Part shown: positions 1 through 9,398 of the stretch, piece after piece
Layout of the letters: each line of letters starts with the position of its first letter
How positions within the stretch are numbered: position 1 is the first letter of the stretch
Assembly (NCBI GenBank): GCA_035550715.1
Contig: DASZOP010000180.1
Span: 1-33,899, forward strand
DNA: 33,899 nucleotides
Direction of reading: 5' to 3'
Source: DASRVA01 sp035550715
GTDB taxonomy: Bacteria; Gemmatimonadota; Gemmatimonadetes; JACCXV01; JAHWKZ01
Made by a program: the position numbers and the translations under genes
The notes under the pieces: generated by a model
Seen by the model: only the letters and a program-made list of their open reading frames with translations
Told to the model about the DNA's origin: nothing
Database searches by the model: none

Positions 1-1279
1 CGCCCGCAAGCACTACTTCTATCCCGACCTTCCGAAGGGGTACCAGATCTCCCAGTACGACCGGCCGCTGGCGACCGGCGGAAGCCTCGAGATCGTCCTC
101 GACGGGGGCGGCCGAAAGGCGATCGGGATCACCCGGCTCCACCTCGAAGAGGACGCCGGCAAGTCGCTCCACGGAACCGACGGCACGCGGGTCGATTTCA
201 ACCGCTGTGGAACTCCGCTCATCGAGATCGTGAGCGAGCCCGAACTGGCGAGCCCCAGGGAGGCATACCTGTACCTGTCGGCCCTCAAGCGGAACCTGCA
301 GTACCTGGACGTCTCCAATTGCAACATGGAGGAGGGGAGCCTCCGCTGCGACGCCAACGTTTCCGTACGGCCCCGCGGAACGCACGACCTCGGCACCAAG
401 ACCGAGGTCAAGAACGTGAACTCCTTCCGCTACGTCGAGGACGCGCTGACCTTCGAGATCCGGCGTCAGGCAGAGCTCCTCGAGGCCGGCCGTCCGGTGG
501 TCCACGAGACCCTCCTCTGGGACAGCGTCCGCGGCGAAGCCCGGCCGATGCGATCCAAGGAGATGTCCCACGACTATCGCTACTTCCCGGAGCCGGACCT
601 CGAGCCGCTCGTCGTGACGGCCACGCGGGTCGCGGAGATCCGGCGCGGACTGCCGGAAGGCCCGGCGGCGCGCGCGGCCCGTTTCGTGGCGGAGTACGGC
701 CTTCCCGACTACGACGCCGGTGTCCTGACCTCGACGCGCGGGATGGCGGAGTACTTCGAGGCGGTGGTGGGGTACCTGGGTGATCCGAAGGCCTTCGCCA
801 AGGAAGCGGCCAACTGGGTCATGGGTGAGGTTCTCAAGCTGGCCAACGAAAGGAAGGTGGACGTAGCGGTCGATGGGTCGGGAGGACCGTCTCCGCTTCA
901 CCCTGCCGATGTCGCGGCCCACATAGCGGCGGCAGCGGATGGCAGGATTTCACGGACGGTGGCGAAGGATCTGATCGTCGAAGTACCGACGGGGAATGTT
1001 GAGTACACGGGACGTTCACCAGAGGTCTTCGTGCAGGCCGCGGAGAAGCTCGCGGAGAAGATCGAAGAGCGCGGACTGGCCCAGGTTTCCGACGCCGACG
1101 CGCTGGCCGCCGAGATCGACGCCGTCCTGGCCGGGCACCCGGACGAGGTGAACGCCTACCGGGATGGCAAGGAAGGGCTGATGGGGTTCTTCGTCGGCCA
1201 GGTCATGCGCCGCACGCGCGGCAAGGCCAACCCTCAGCTCGTTAACGAGCTCCTGAGAACGCGGCTGGCCGGCCGCTGA
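1..1279 (+). CDS. gatB: Aspartyl/glutamyl-tRNA(Asn/Gln) amidotransferase subunit B, 5' truncated by window edge
   Basis: This is the B subunit of GatCAB, which converts Glu-tRNA(Gln) or Asp-tRNA(Asn) to the amidated form in the cytoplasm. The frame is open from base 2; the gene begins before the window. The visible part starts in the conserved catalytic-domain segment KHYFYPDLPKGYQISQYD. It continues through EEDAGKSLHG, NRCGTPLIEIVSEP, MEEGSLRCDANVSVR, GTKTEVKNVNSF and SHDYRYFPEPDL, all GatB signatures. The last 150 or so residues are the helical YqeY-like tail that contacts tRNA, ending in KANPQLVNELL. About 425 codons are present, so perhaps 50-60 N-terminal residues are missing compared with the usual length of about 480. 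Its 3' end overlaps the convergent phospholipase gene by 38 bases. Identification is firm. Confidence 0.97.
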   Translation, partial: ARKHYFYPDLPKGYQISQYDRPLATGGSLEIVLDGGGRKAIGITRLHLEEDAGKSLHGTDGTRVDFNRCGTPLIEIVSEPELASPREAYLYLSALKRNLQYLDVSNCNMEEGSLRCDANVSVRPRGTHDLGTKTEVKNVNSFRYVEDALTFEIRRQAELLEAGRPVVHETLLWDSVRGEARPMRSKEMSHDYRYFPEPDLEPLVVTATRVAEIRRGLPEGPAARAARFVAEYGLPDYDAGVLTSTRGMAEYFEAVVGYLGDPKAFAKEAANWVMGEVLKLANERKVDVAVDGSGGPSPLHPADVAAHIAAAADGRISRTVAKDLIVEVPTGNVEYTGRSPEVFVQAAEKLAEKIEERGLAQVSDADALAAEIDAVLAGHPDEVNAYRDGKEGLMGFFVGQVMRRTRGKANPQLVNELLRTRLAGR

Positions 1280-2276
1280 ACGCCGCCCAGAATTCCTCGT
1301 GGAAGATCGGCGGCGTCTCGGAGGCCGGCCACGCCGGATCCGGGAAGAAGCTCGCAGCCAGGGTCTCCATCTTCTCGGCCGGAATCGGACGCGTCGCGAC
1401 GACCCGTGCCGCCTCCTCCACCGAGATGGACGAGATCGACGCTCCCACCAGCTCCCGGCGGGCCTCCCGCCGCGCGGTCCGGAATGACTGCCGGCGGAGC
1501 TTCCGGGCCAGCGCGAGGTTCTCGGTCCCGGTCGGGTCCAGCCGCTGCGACAGGCTCTTCGTCCCCGAGCGCAACATGTCCTGGACGTAGGCGATCGTGA
1601 GGCGGGTCAGGCGGTCGATCCGCTCGTCCGACAGATCCCAGCGCGAGCGGTCGGCCATCCGCACCCACAGGCTGTTCCACCGCTCCTGGTTCGAGAGGTG
1701 GATGATCTGCTGATAGATGCGTTTGTGGGTGGTGAACGAGAAGAAGGCCTGTGTCAGGACCCGTTCGAGCAGCTCGTCCGCCTCGACGTGGTCTCCGAGG
1801 ACGATCTCCCGCGCCAGGCGCAGGTACTCCTCCCCGAGCGCGGAGTCGAACCGATATTCCCAGTAGGTGTGCCCGAGCCGGGTAGCGTGCGGCGTCGCCG
1901 CGAGCTGGCGGGGGACAAAGACGTTGTGGGCGATCGTATCGGCCGCGAGGTGGCTCAGGTAACCCAGCGCGAACGAGCGCATGGCGGGCGTCCCGGCCTG
2001 ATCCAGGATATCGAAGCCGATCCTCCAGTTATGACAGTGACGGCTATAGTCCACGTAGCGCTGCCCGAGCGCGATGTCGGCCGACAGGCTTCCGTAGAGG
2101 TACTGCCGCGGATGAGCCTGCAGAAGCTCGCGTACGAGCACCGGCAGGACCGCCAGGTTCTCGAGAACCGCGGTCCCCACGAAGGCATGGGTGGGCGGGC
2201 CCCAGGCCCACGCCAGGTCGGGGGTCCCGAGCAGGAGCGCGAGCGCCAGTCCGGCGATGACGAGGAGCGGGATCAG
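1242..2276 (-). CDS. Secreted zinc-dependent phospholipase C-like protein, probable CTG start
   Basis: The protein resembles the zinc-dependent phospholipase C / S1-P1 family (PF00882 type). From the proposed CTG at 2276 it has 344 residues. Residues 1-24 form a hydrophobic signal peptide ending LAWA, followed by WGPPTH. All nine family metal ligands can then be assigned: Trp25, His30, Asp67, His82, His109, Asp113, His117, His136 and Glu140, with the family's HxxxD and HxxxE spacing. The first conventional start, GTG at 2180, begins at residue 33 and would lose the signal peptide, Trp25 and His30. No in-frame ATG, GTG or TTG lies nearby upstream. The CTG overlaps the ytxH stop as CTGA, which suggests translational coupling. 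Its substrate is unknown; a phospholipid is inferred. It is the last gene of a three-gene minus-strand operon. Confidence 0.75.
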   Translation of the reverse strand: MIPLLVIAGLALALLLGTPDLAWAWGPPTHAFVGTAVLENLAVLPVLVRELLQAHPRQYLYGSLSADIALGQRYVDYSRHCHNWRIGFDILDQAGTPAMRSFALGYLSHLAADTIAHNVFVPRQLAATPHATRLGHTYWEYRFDSALGEEYLRLAREIVLGDHVEADELLERVLTQAFFSFTTHKRIYQQIIHLSNQERWNSLWVRMADRSRWDLSDERIDRLTRLTIAYVQDMLRSGTKSLSQRLDPTGTENLALARKLRRQSFRTARREARRELVGASISSISVEEAARVVATRPIPAEKMETLAASFFPDPAWPASETPPIFHEEFWAAFSGRPAAFSGAR

Positions 2277-2635
2277 CGGAACAGGCCTCGCTTGCGGTTG
2301 TGGATCCGCTTCTCGATCCCCTTCAATTCCTCGGCGGCGGTCTCGCGGATCGAGCGCACTCCGTCCTCCACGGCCGCCGAGATCTCGGTCCGCAGGTCGG
2401 CGATCCTGCCCTCGGCATCCTCGCGCCAGACCTCGCCCCGCTCGCGCGCCGTGCCGGCCGCCTTTTCGAAGCGCTTGCCGGCGTCCTTCCTCAGACGCCT
2501 GCTCTGCTTGCGGACGTCCTTGCGAAGGTCGTCGCCCGCCTTGGGGGCCAGGAACAGCGCCACCCCGGCGCCGAAGAGGGCGCCCAGGAAAAAGGCGGCC
2601 ACGAAGTCGAACGATCCGGTATTACGCTGGCTCAT
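2273..2635 (-). CDS. YtxH-like membrane-anchored protein
   Basis: This is a small protein of 120 residues with one N-terminal hydrophobic segment (AAFFLGALFGAGVALFLAP). A charged, helical tail rich in Lys, Arg, Glu and Ala follows. This is the YtxH / gas-vesicle-like layout, a family linked to stress in Bacillus but with no defined biochemical role. I chose ATG 2635 because a GGGAGG ribosome site lies about six bases upstream; an alternative ATG at 2677 would add 14 polar residues. It lies between the DUF948 gene and the phospholipase gene and overlaps the latter as CTGA. YtxH and DUF948 proteins often occur together, which supports a shared envelope-associated role. Confidence 0.8.
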   Translation of the reverse strand: MSQRNTGSFDFVAAFFLGALFGAGVALFLAPKAGDDLRKDVRKQSRRLRKDAGKRFEKAAGTARERGEVWREDAEGRIADLRTEISAAVEDGVRSIRETAAEELKGIEKRIHNRKRGLFR

Positions 2636-2680
2636 GATGGACCTCCCATCCTCTGGATTGCCGTTCTCGCCGGCCATCCG

Positions 2681-3070
2681 CTACCAGTATCGAGAAAGGA
2701 ACCGTCGGGCGCCCGACAAGGTCGCTACCGACTTAAGGAGCGGCTTCTGGACCTCGTCCTGGACGACCTCGACGAGGGCGGCCAGATCGTCGATCCGCTT
2801 GCTGACCCGGTCCACCGACGACCCCATGCGGTTCACCTCGCGCTTCGCCGTCGACGTCATCTCCTGGACGTCGTCGGCGACGCTCTGAGCCCGAAAGAGG
2901 ATCGGATCCACCTTGACCCGGACCTCGTCCAGGGTGCCCTTCATCTGGCGCGCCGACCGCTTGACGTCCAGCGCCACCGGGATCCCCACGAAGATCAGGA
3001 CGAGGGTCAGGATCAGGAAGAATCCGGCGATGATCCAGAGCGCGATCGTGTTCAAGAGCGCGTATTCCAT
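2681..3070 (-). CDS. DUF948 family membrane protein
   Basis: This 129-residue protein begins with a single membrane helix (about residues 8-33, IALWIIAGFFLILTLVLIFVG). It continues as a long amphipathic, probably coiled-coil tail with heptad-like spacing (KRSARQMKGTL through SKRIDDLAALVEVVQDEV). That is the DUF948 (PF06103) architecture, whose function is not known. ATG 3070 has an AAGGA ribosome site six bases upstream. It is the first gene of the minus-strand operon, and a TATAAT-like box lies 78 bases upstream of the start. Confidence 0.82.
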   Translation of the reverse strand: MEYALLNTIALWIIAGFFLILTLVLIFVGIPVALDVKRSARQMKGTLDEVRVKVDPILFRAQSVADDVQEMTSTAKREVNRMGSSVDRVSKRIDDLAALVEVVQDEVQKPLLKSVATLSGARRFLSRYW

Positions 3071-3147
3071 GTCGTTCCTTCGGCTGGAGATCCGCCGTCC
3101 CGGCCCGTGCCCGCCCCGGGGCGCGGGGACCGCTCTCGAGACGGCTC

Positions 3148-3153
3148 ATTATA
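3148..3153 (-). promoter_or_regulatory. Possible -10 box of the DUF948-ytxH-phospholipase operon
   Basis: A perfect TATAAT reads on the minus strand, 78 bases upstream of the DUF948 start, in a region otherwise very GC-rich. I do not see a convincing -35 hexamer at 17-18 bases, so this is a partial promoter call. Confidence 0.4.
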
Positions 3154-3207
3154 CACGCGGAGGCCCCGGTCGCCCTGTAAGATTTCCCGCGCATGCAATC
3201 TACCCGT

Positions 3208-3236
3208 TTGCCAGCTCCCCGGCTGGCGGATATGGT
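3208..3236 (+). promoter_or_regulatory. Possible clpB promoter very close to the start codon
   Basis: TTGCCA (3208-3213), a 17-base spacer and TATGGT (3231-3236) resemble a sigma-70 promoter. The spacer contains a small hairpin, CCAGC/GCTGG. Transcription would begin about one to three bases before the clpB ATG at 3245, giving an essentially leaderless mRNA. A weak TAAGG just before the ATG argues for a normal leader, so this call is tentative. No CIRCE element or heat-shock sigma consensus is visible here. Confidence 0.3.
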
Positions 3237-3244
3237 AAGGCCAC

Positions 3245-5857
<2,613 letters not shown>

Positions 5858-5902
5858 GATGGTTCTCGCCCGGACTGGATCTCGACGTCGAAGCCTCTGA
5901 GC

Positions 5903-6355
5903 CTACTCCTCGGTCATCTCCTGATCGACCCGGTGGTAGCGGGCGGCGGGGGCAGGTGCATGGCCGGCGACCTCGATCAGGACGCCGTGCGTGAAGAGGG
6001 GATGAAAGAACGCGATCTCACGTCCCCCGGCCCCCATCCGGGGCGCCTCGCCGACCGTCTCGACGCCGTGCTCGATCCCGGCCAGGATGGCCTTGTGCAC
6101 GTCGGGTACGTCGAACGACACGTGATGGAGACCTTCGCCGTGTTTCGCCAGGAAGCGGCCCACCGGCGTGTCGGGATCGGTCGGCTCGAGGAGCTCGATC
6201 TCGCCTCCGTCGAACGGGATCAGGGCGACCTTGACCCCTTCGGAAGGGATCTCCTCGATGTCACGGACCTCGAGCCCGAGCACCTCCTCATAGAAGACAC
6301 GGGCGTCGAAGATCGACCGGACGGCAACGCCGATGTGGGCCAGGCGGACGTCCAA
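5903..6355 (-). CDS. mce: Methylmalonyl-CoA epimerase
   Basis: The enzyme interconverts (S)- and (R)-methylmalonyl-CoA between propionyl-CoA carboxylase and methylmalonyl-CoA mutase. The 150-residue protein is a double glyoxalase/VOC fold. Candidate metal ligands are His7 (LAHIGVAV), a Glu in the GEIELLEP motif (about 53), His77 or 78 (GEGLHHVSF) and Glu128 (GVLIEVAG). The start is TTG 6355: AGGAGG lies exactly eight bases upstream and the family N-terminus begins there, whereas an ATG at 6484 would add 43 unrelated residues and cover the trxA promoter. The gene is divergent from trxA and convergent with clpB. The mutase and carboxylase are not in the window. A related VOC enzyme is possible but less likely, given HHVSFDVPDV and the length. 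Confidence 0.88.
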   Translation of the reverse strand: MDVRLAHIGVAVRSIFDARVFYEEVLGLEVRDIEEIPSEGVKVALIPFDGGEIELLEPTDPDTPVGRFLAKHGEGLHHVSFDVPDVHKAILAGIEHGVETVGEAPRMGAGGREIAFFHPLFTHGVLIEVAGHAPAPAARYHRVDQEMTEE

Positions 6356-6363
6356 GAGATCAT

Positions 6364-6369
6364 CCTCCT
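6364..6369 (-). promoter_or_regulatory. Ribosome binding site that fixes the TTG start of mce
   Basis: A perfect AGGAGG on the minus strand sits eight bases before TTG 6355. An ATG directly after it is in another frame. This is the strongest Shine-Dalgarno sequence noted in the window and decides the mce start. Confidence 0.8.
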
Positions 6370-6408
6370 CTAGAAGGAATGCGCGACCCCGGGGGCGCGT
6401 ACTTTCGG

Positions 6409-6438
6409 TTGACACGGCGATTTTCGAGCGGCTATTAT
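6409..6438 (+). promoter_or_regulatory. Sigma-70-type promoter of trxA
   Basis: TTGACA (6409-6414), an 18-base spacer and TATTAT (6433-6438) form a near-consensus promoter about 58 bases upstream of the trxA start. The -10 lies in the near-palindrome GGCTATTATAGCC, so TATAAT also reads on the minus strand towards mce. Confidence 0.75.
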
Positions 6439-6496
6439 AGCCCCTTCCCCGGCCGGCCGTCGACAAGAGCGGCCACGATTTCATGGAGATGCGAGC

Positions 6497-6829
6497 ATGT
6501 CATCCGATCATCACGTTCAAGCAGTCACGGACACCGACTTCGAGGCCGAGGTCAAGCGTTCGGAAAAGCTGACGCTGGTCGACTTCTGGGCCGAGTGGTG
6601 CGGGCCCTGCAAGATGATCGCGCCGACGGTCGAGGAGCTGGCCAAAGAGTACGACGGGCGCGTGAAAGTCTGCAAGCTGGACGTAGACTCGAACCAGCGC
6701 ACGGCCCAGGAATACGCCGTCCGGTCGATCCCCAGCCTCCTGTTCTTCAAGGATGGGCAGGTGGTGGAGACCGTCGTCGGAGCCGTCCGCAAGCAACGCC
6801 TCGAAGAGGTCATCGAGGCCCATCTGTAG
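6497..6829 (+). CDS. trxA: Thioredoxin
   Basis: This is a small cytoplasmic dithiol-disulfide oxidoreductase. The 110 residues carry the active site WAEWCGPCK, with redox cysteines at 35 and 38. The cis-proline loop SIPSLLFF has Pro79, where many thioredoxins have IPTL. The length and lack of a signal peptide fit the standard cytoplasmic protein. ATG 6497 has GGAG eight bases upstream and a near-consensus promoter before it. A strong hairpin terminator follows, so trxA is probably monocistronic. The reductase is not in the window. Confidence 0.97.
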   Translation: MSSDHHVQAVTDTDFEAEVKRSEKLTLVDFWAEWCGPCKMIAPTVEELAKEYDGRVKVCKLDVDSNQRTAQEYAVRSIPSLLFFKDGQVVETVVGAVRKQRLEEVIEAHL

Positions 6830-6868
6830 CGAGATCGGGCTAGCGGTCGTCCAACGTCCGCGGACCGG

Positions 6869-6903
6869 GGCTCGCCGCCGGGTTGCCGGCGGCGAGCCTT
6901 TGT
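6869..6903 (+). terminator. Rho-independent terminator after trxA
   Basis: A perfect 13-bp GC-rich stem (6869-6881 with 6886-6898) and a four-base loop GTTG are followed by a short T-rich run (TTTGT). It begins 39 bases after the trxA stop and ends 17 bases before the next start codon. Confidence 0.8.
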
Positions 6904-6919
6904 CATCCGGGGGTAGGCC

Positions 6920-7588
6920 ATGCCCGAGTGGCTGAAGAGCGCATTCGTCCGTCTCCTCGACCCGATCGTGGATGGCCTCGTACGACGGCAGGTCCATCCC
7001 AACGTCATCAGCACGGTGGGGTTCCTGGTCACGCTCGGTGGGGCCGCCATCGTGTTCGCCCGACACCTCTTCCTCGGCGTCGTCGTGTTCCTGCTCGGCG
7101 GCTTGATGGACATCCTTGACGGCAACGTGGCGCGGCAGTCCGGGCTGGCCTCGAAGTTCGGCTCGTTCTACGATTCGACCCTGGACCGCGTCTCCGAGAT
7201 CGTTTTCTATTTCAGCCTCTACGCCTTCTTCCGCCCGCTGCAGGAGTTCTGGTGGGTGGGATACGTGGTGATCACGGCCATGGTCGGATCGCTCATGGTC
7301 TCCTACACGCGAGCACGGGCGGAAGCGCTGGGCGTCGACTGCAAGGTCGGTTTCATGCAACGCCCGGAGCGCATCGTAGCGATCGGACTGGGCGGTCTGT
7401 TGACCGGGGTCGCACGGCTGATCGACCCGGAGCTCGAATACTGGCCGCTCCTGATCGCGCTCGGCCTGATCGCCATCCTCGCCAACCTGACCGCCCTCGA
7501 GCGGATCTACTCCGTGTACCGGGTCGCCCACGGGGTACCGCTCGACGCCTCCCCCTCGCCCACCGACGATCAGAAAGGAGTGCCATGA
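6920..7588 (+). CDS. CDP-alcohol phosphatidyltransferase, probable phosphatidylinositol (phosphate) synthase
   Basis: This integral membrane enzyme joins a CDP-diacylglycerol phosphatidyl group to an alcohol. The full family motif is present: Asp64, Asp67-Gly68, Ala71-Arg72, Gly81, Asp85 and Asp89, i.e. DxxDGxxARx8GxxxDxxxD. The 222 residues include about six hydrophobic segments. The motif alone does not tell PgsA, PssA and inositol-type enzymes apart. Its ATGA overlap with inositol-3-phosphate synthase makes inositol phosphate the inferred acceptor. ATG 6920 follows a GGGGGTAGG stretch. It is the first gene of an eight-gene gapless chain; its promoter would have to lie in or before the trxA terminator region. 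Confidence 0.85.
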   Translation: MPEWLKSAFVRLLDPIVDGLVRRQVHPNVISTVGFLVTLGGAAIVFARHLFLGVVVFLLGGLMDILDGNVARQSGLASKFGSFYDSTLDRVSEIVFYFSLYAFFRPLQEFWWVGYVVITAMVGSLMVSYTRARAEALGVDCKVGFMQRPERIVAIGLGGLLTGVARLIDPELEYWPLLIALGLIAILANLTALERIYSVYRVAHGVPLDASPSPTDDQKGVP

Positions 7589-8904
7589 AACCCTCGCCCA
7601 CGCCGATCGAGTCGCCCGGCGGGACCCTGGGGGTCCTGCTGCCCGGGATGGGCGCGGTGGCCACCACCTTCATCGCCGGGGTCGAGGCCGTGCGCCGGGG
7701 CACGGGACGGCCGTTCGGCTCCCTGACCCAGATGGGCACGATCCGGCTCGGGGGCCGGCCCGAGAAGCGCGTCCCGAGGATCGCGGACTTCGTGCCGCTG
7801 GCGGGGCTCGACCAGCTCGTCTTCGGCGGGTGGGACGTCTTTCCCGACACGGTTTACGAATCGGCCTTGAAGGCGGGCGTCCTCGAACGCGCTCAGGTAG
7901 AGGAGCTCAAGGACTTCCTGCACGCCATCGAGCCCATGCCCGGCGCCTTTGACCGCCGCTACGTCAAGAAGCTGAACGGGACGCACGTGATCGGGAGCCG
8001 GAAGAAGCGCGAATGGGCGGAAACGCTGATCGAGGACATCCAGCGGTTCCGCGAGACGAAGGGATGCGACCGGCTGGTCATGGTATGGTGCGGGTCGACG
8101 GAAGTGTTCCTCAGGCCCGGTCCGGTCCACGCCTCGCTGAAGGCGTTCGAGAGGGGGCTCGACGCCGACGACGACGCGATTCCGCCCTCCATGGTGTACG
8201 CCTACGCCGCGCTCAAGTGCGGAGTGCCCTATGCCAACGGCGCCCCGAACCTGTCGGCCGACATACCGGCCCTGCTCGAGCTGGCCGATGAGATGGAGGT
8301 GCCGGTCGCCGGGAAGGACTTCAAGACCGGCCAGACTCTCATGAAGACGATCCTCGCGCCGGGACTCAAGGCCCGCATGATCGGGATTCGCGGCTGGTAC
8401 TCGACCAACATCCTGGGCAATCGGGACGGCGAGGTGCTGGACGACCCCGAATCGTTCAAGACCAAGGAGGAGTCGAAGCTGGGCGTCCTCGACTTCATCC
8501 TCCAGCCCGAGCTCTACCCGGAGCTGTACGGCGACATCTCGCACGTCGTCCGCATCAACTACTACCCCCCGCGCGGCGACAACAAGGAGGGGTGGGACAA
8601 CGTCGACATCTTCGGATGGCTTGGCTACCCGATGCAGATCAAAATCGACTTCCTGTGCCGGGACTCTATACTGGCGGCTCCGATCGTGCTCGACCTGGCG
8701 CTGTTCCTCGACCTGGCGCGACGGGCCGGGATGGCCGGGATCCAGGAGTGGCTCTCGTTCTACTGGAAGAGCCCCATGCACGCTCCCGAGCTGTACCCGG
8801 AGCATGACCTGTTCATCCAGCAGATGAAGCTGAAGAACACGTTGCGGCACATGATGGGGGAGGAGCAGATCACGCACTTGGGGCTCGAGTACTACGAGGA
8901 CTAG
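7585..8904 (+). CDS. ino1: Inositol-3-phosphate synthase (MIPS)
   Basis: The enzyme converts glucose 6-phosphate to 1D-myo-inositol 3-phosphate with NAD as an internal redox cofactor. The 439-residue protein has the N-terminal nucleotide-binding glycine motif (LLPGMGAVATTFIAG, about 14-28) and GGWDVFPDTVYESA. Further motifs are GIRGWYSTNILGNRDG, ESKLGVLDF and the catalytic-domain segment DNVDIFGWLGYPMQIKIDFL. Length and sequence feel closer to the Bacteroides-type enzyme than to the shorter actinobacterial Ino1. ATG 7585 has AAGGAG four bases upstream and overlaps the previous stop as ATGA. Together with the upstream phosphatidyltransferase it points to inositol-lipid synthesis. No dedicated phosphatase is in the window. 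Confidence 0.93.
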   Translation: MKPSPTPIESPGGTLGVLLPGMGAVATTFIAGVEAVRRGTGRPFGSLTQMGTIRLGGRPEKRVPRIADFVPLAGLDQLVFGGWDVFPDTVYESALKAGVLERAQVEELKDFLHAIEPMPGAFDRRYVKKLNGTHVIGSRKKREWAETLIEDIQRFRETKGCDRLVMVWCGSTEVFLRPGPVHASLKAFERGLDADDDAIPPSMVYAYAALKCGVPYANGAPNLSADIPALLELADEMEVPVAGKDFKTGQTLMKTILAPGLKARMIGIRGWYSTNILGNRDGEVLDDPESFKTKEESKLGVLDFILQPELYPELYGDISHVVRINYYPPRGDNKEGWDNVDIFGWLGYPMQIKIDFLCRDSILAAPIVLDLALFLDLARRAGMAGIQEWLSFYWKSPMHAPELYPEHDLFIQQMKLKNTLRHMMGEEQITHLGLEYYED

Positions 8905-8906
8905 CT

Positions 8907-9398
8907 TTGGCTTGCCGAGGCGCCCTGCTGACCATCCCCCTGTTGCTCCCCGCCTGTGCTGGTCGATCGGATGTCGATCCTGCGCAGGTCCGGGCCCTCA
9001 TCGAGGCGCGCAACGCGGATTTCGAGCGCTGGTACGCGACGGGAGCGATCGATTCCGCGGCGATGATGTTCGCCGAGGACGCGTGGCAGCTGCCTCCGAA
9101 CCAGCCACCGCTCGTGGGCCGCGAAGCCTACCGCGGCTTCTGGACCCGGGCTACGGGCTGGGGACTCTGGGAATTCGACTTGCGCACGGAGGATGTGGTG
9201 GTGGATGGGCCCATCGCCGTGGAGCGCGGTTCGTATTCGCTGGTGTTCACCCCCGACGACGACGCCCCGGAGGGAATGGGGTCGGTGGACGACCAGGGCA
9301 ACTACGTCGTCCTTTGGCGGCTTGACCCCGACGGGGTGTGGCGGGTTGTTTGGGACGCCCCGGTGAGCACGAAACCCCTGCCTGCCTCGCCGGAGTGA
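8907..9398 (+). CDS. SnoaL-like/DUF4440 domain lipoprotein
   Basis: A short signal sequence with lipobox LLPAC (Cys17) suggests a lipid-anchored envelope protein. The remaining residues, to 163, look like a SnoaL-like / DUF4440 NTF2 fold: helix ALIEARNADFERWYATGAIDSAAMMFAEDA, then PPLVGREAYRGFW, and a beta-rich end with NYVVLWRLDPDGVWRVVWDA. Members of this fold are mostly of unknown function, so I make no enzymatic claim. The start is TTG 8907, two bases after the ino1 stop, with GAGGA six bases upstream inside the end of ino1. The stop overlaps the next gene as GTGA. Confidence 0.75.
   Translation: MACRGALLTIPLLLPACAGRSDVDPAQVRALIEARNADFERWYATGAIDSAAMMFAEDAWQLPPNQPPLVGREAYRGFWTRATGWGLWEFDLRTEDVVVDGPIAVERGSYSLVFTPDDDAPEGMGSVDDQGNYVVLWRLDPDGVWRVVWDAPVSTKPLPASPE

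Noticed and set aside
5858..5902. Terminator between clpB and mce
   Set aside because: Only the short palindrome TCGACGTCGA is present, with no stable stem followed by T residues.
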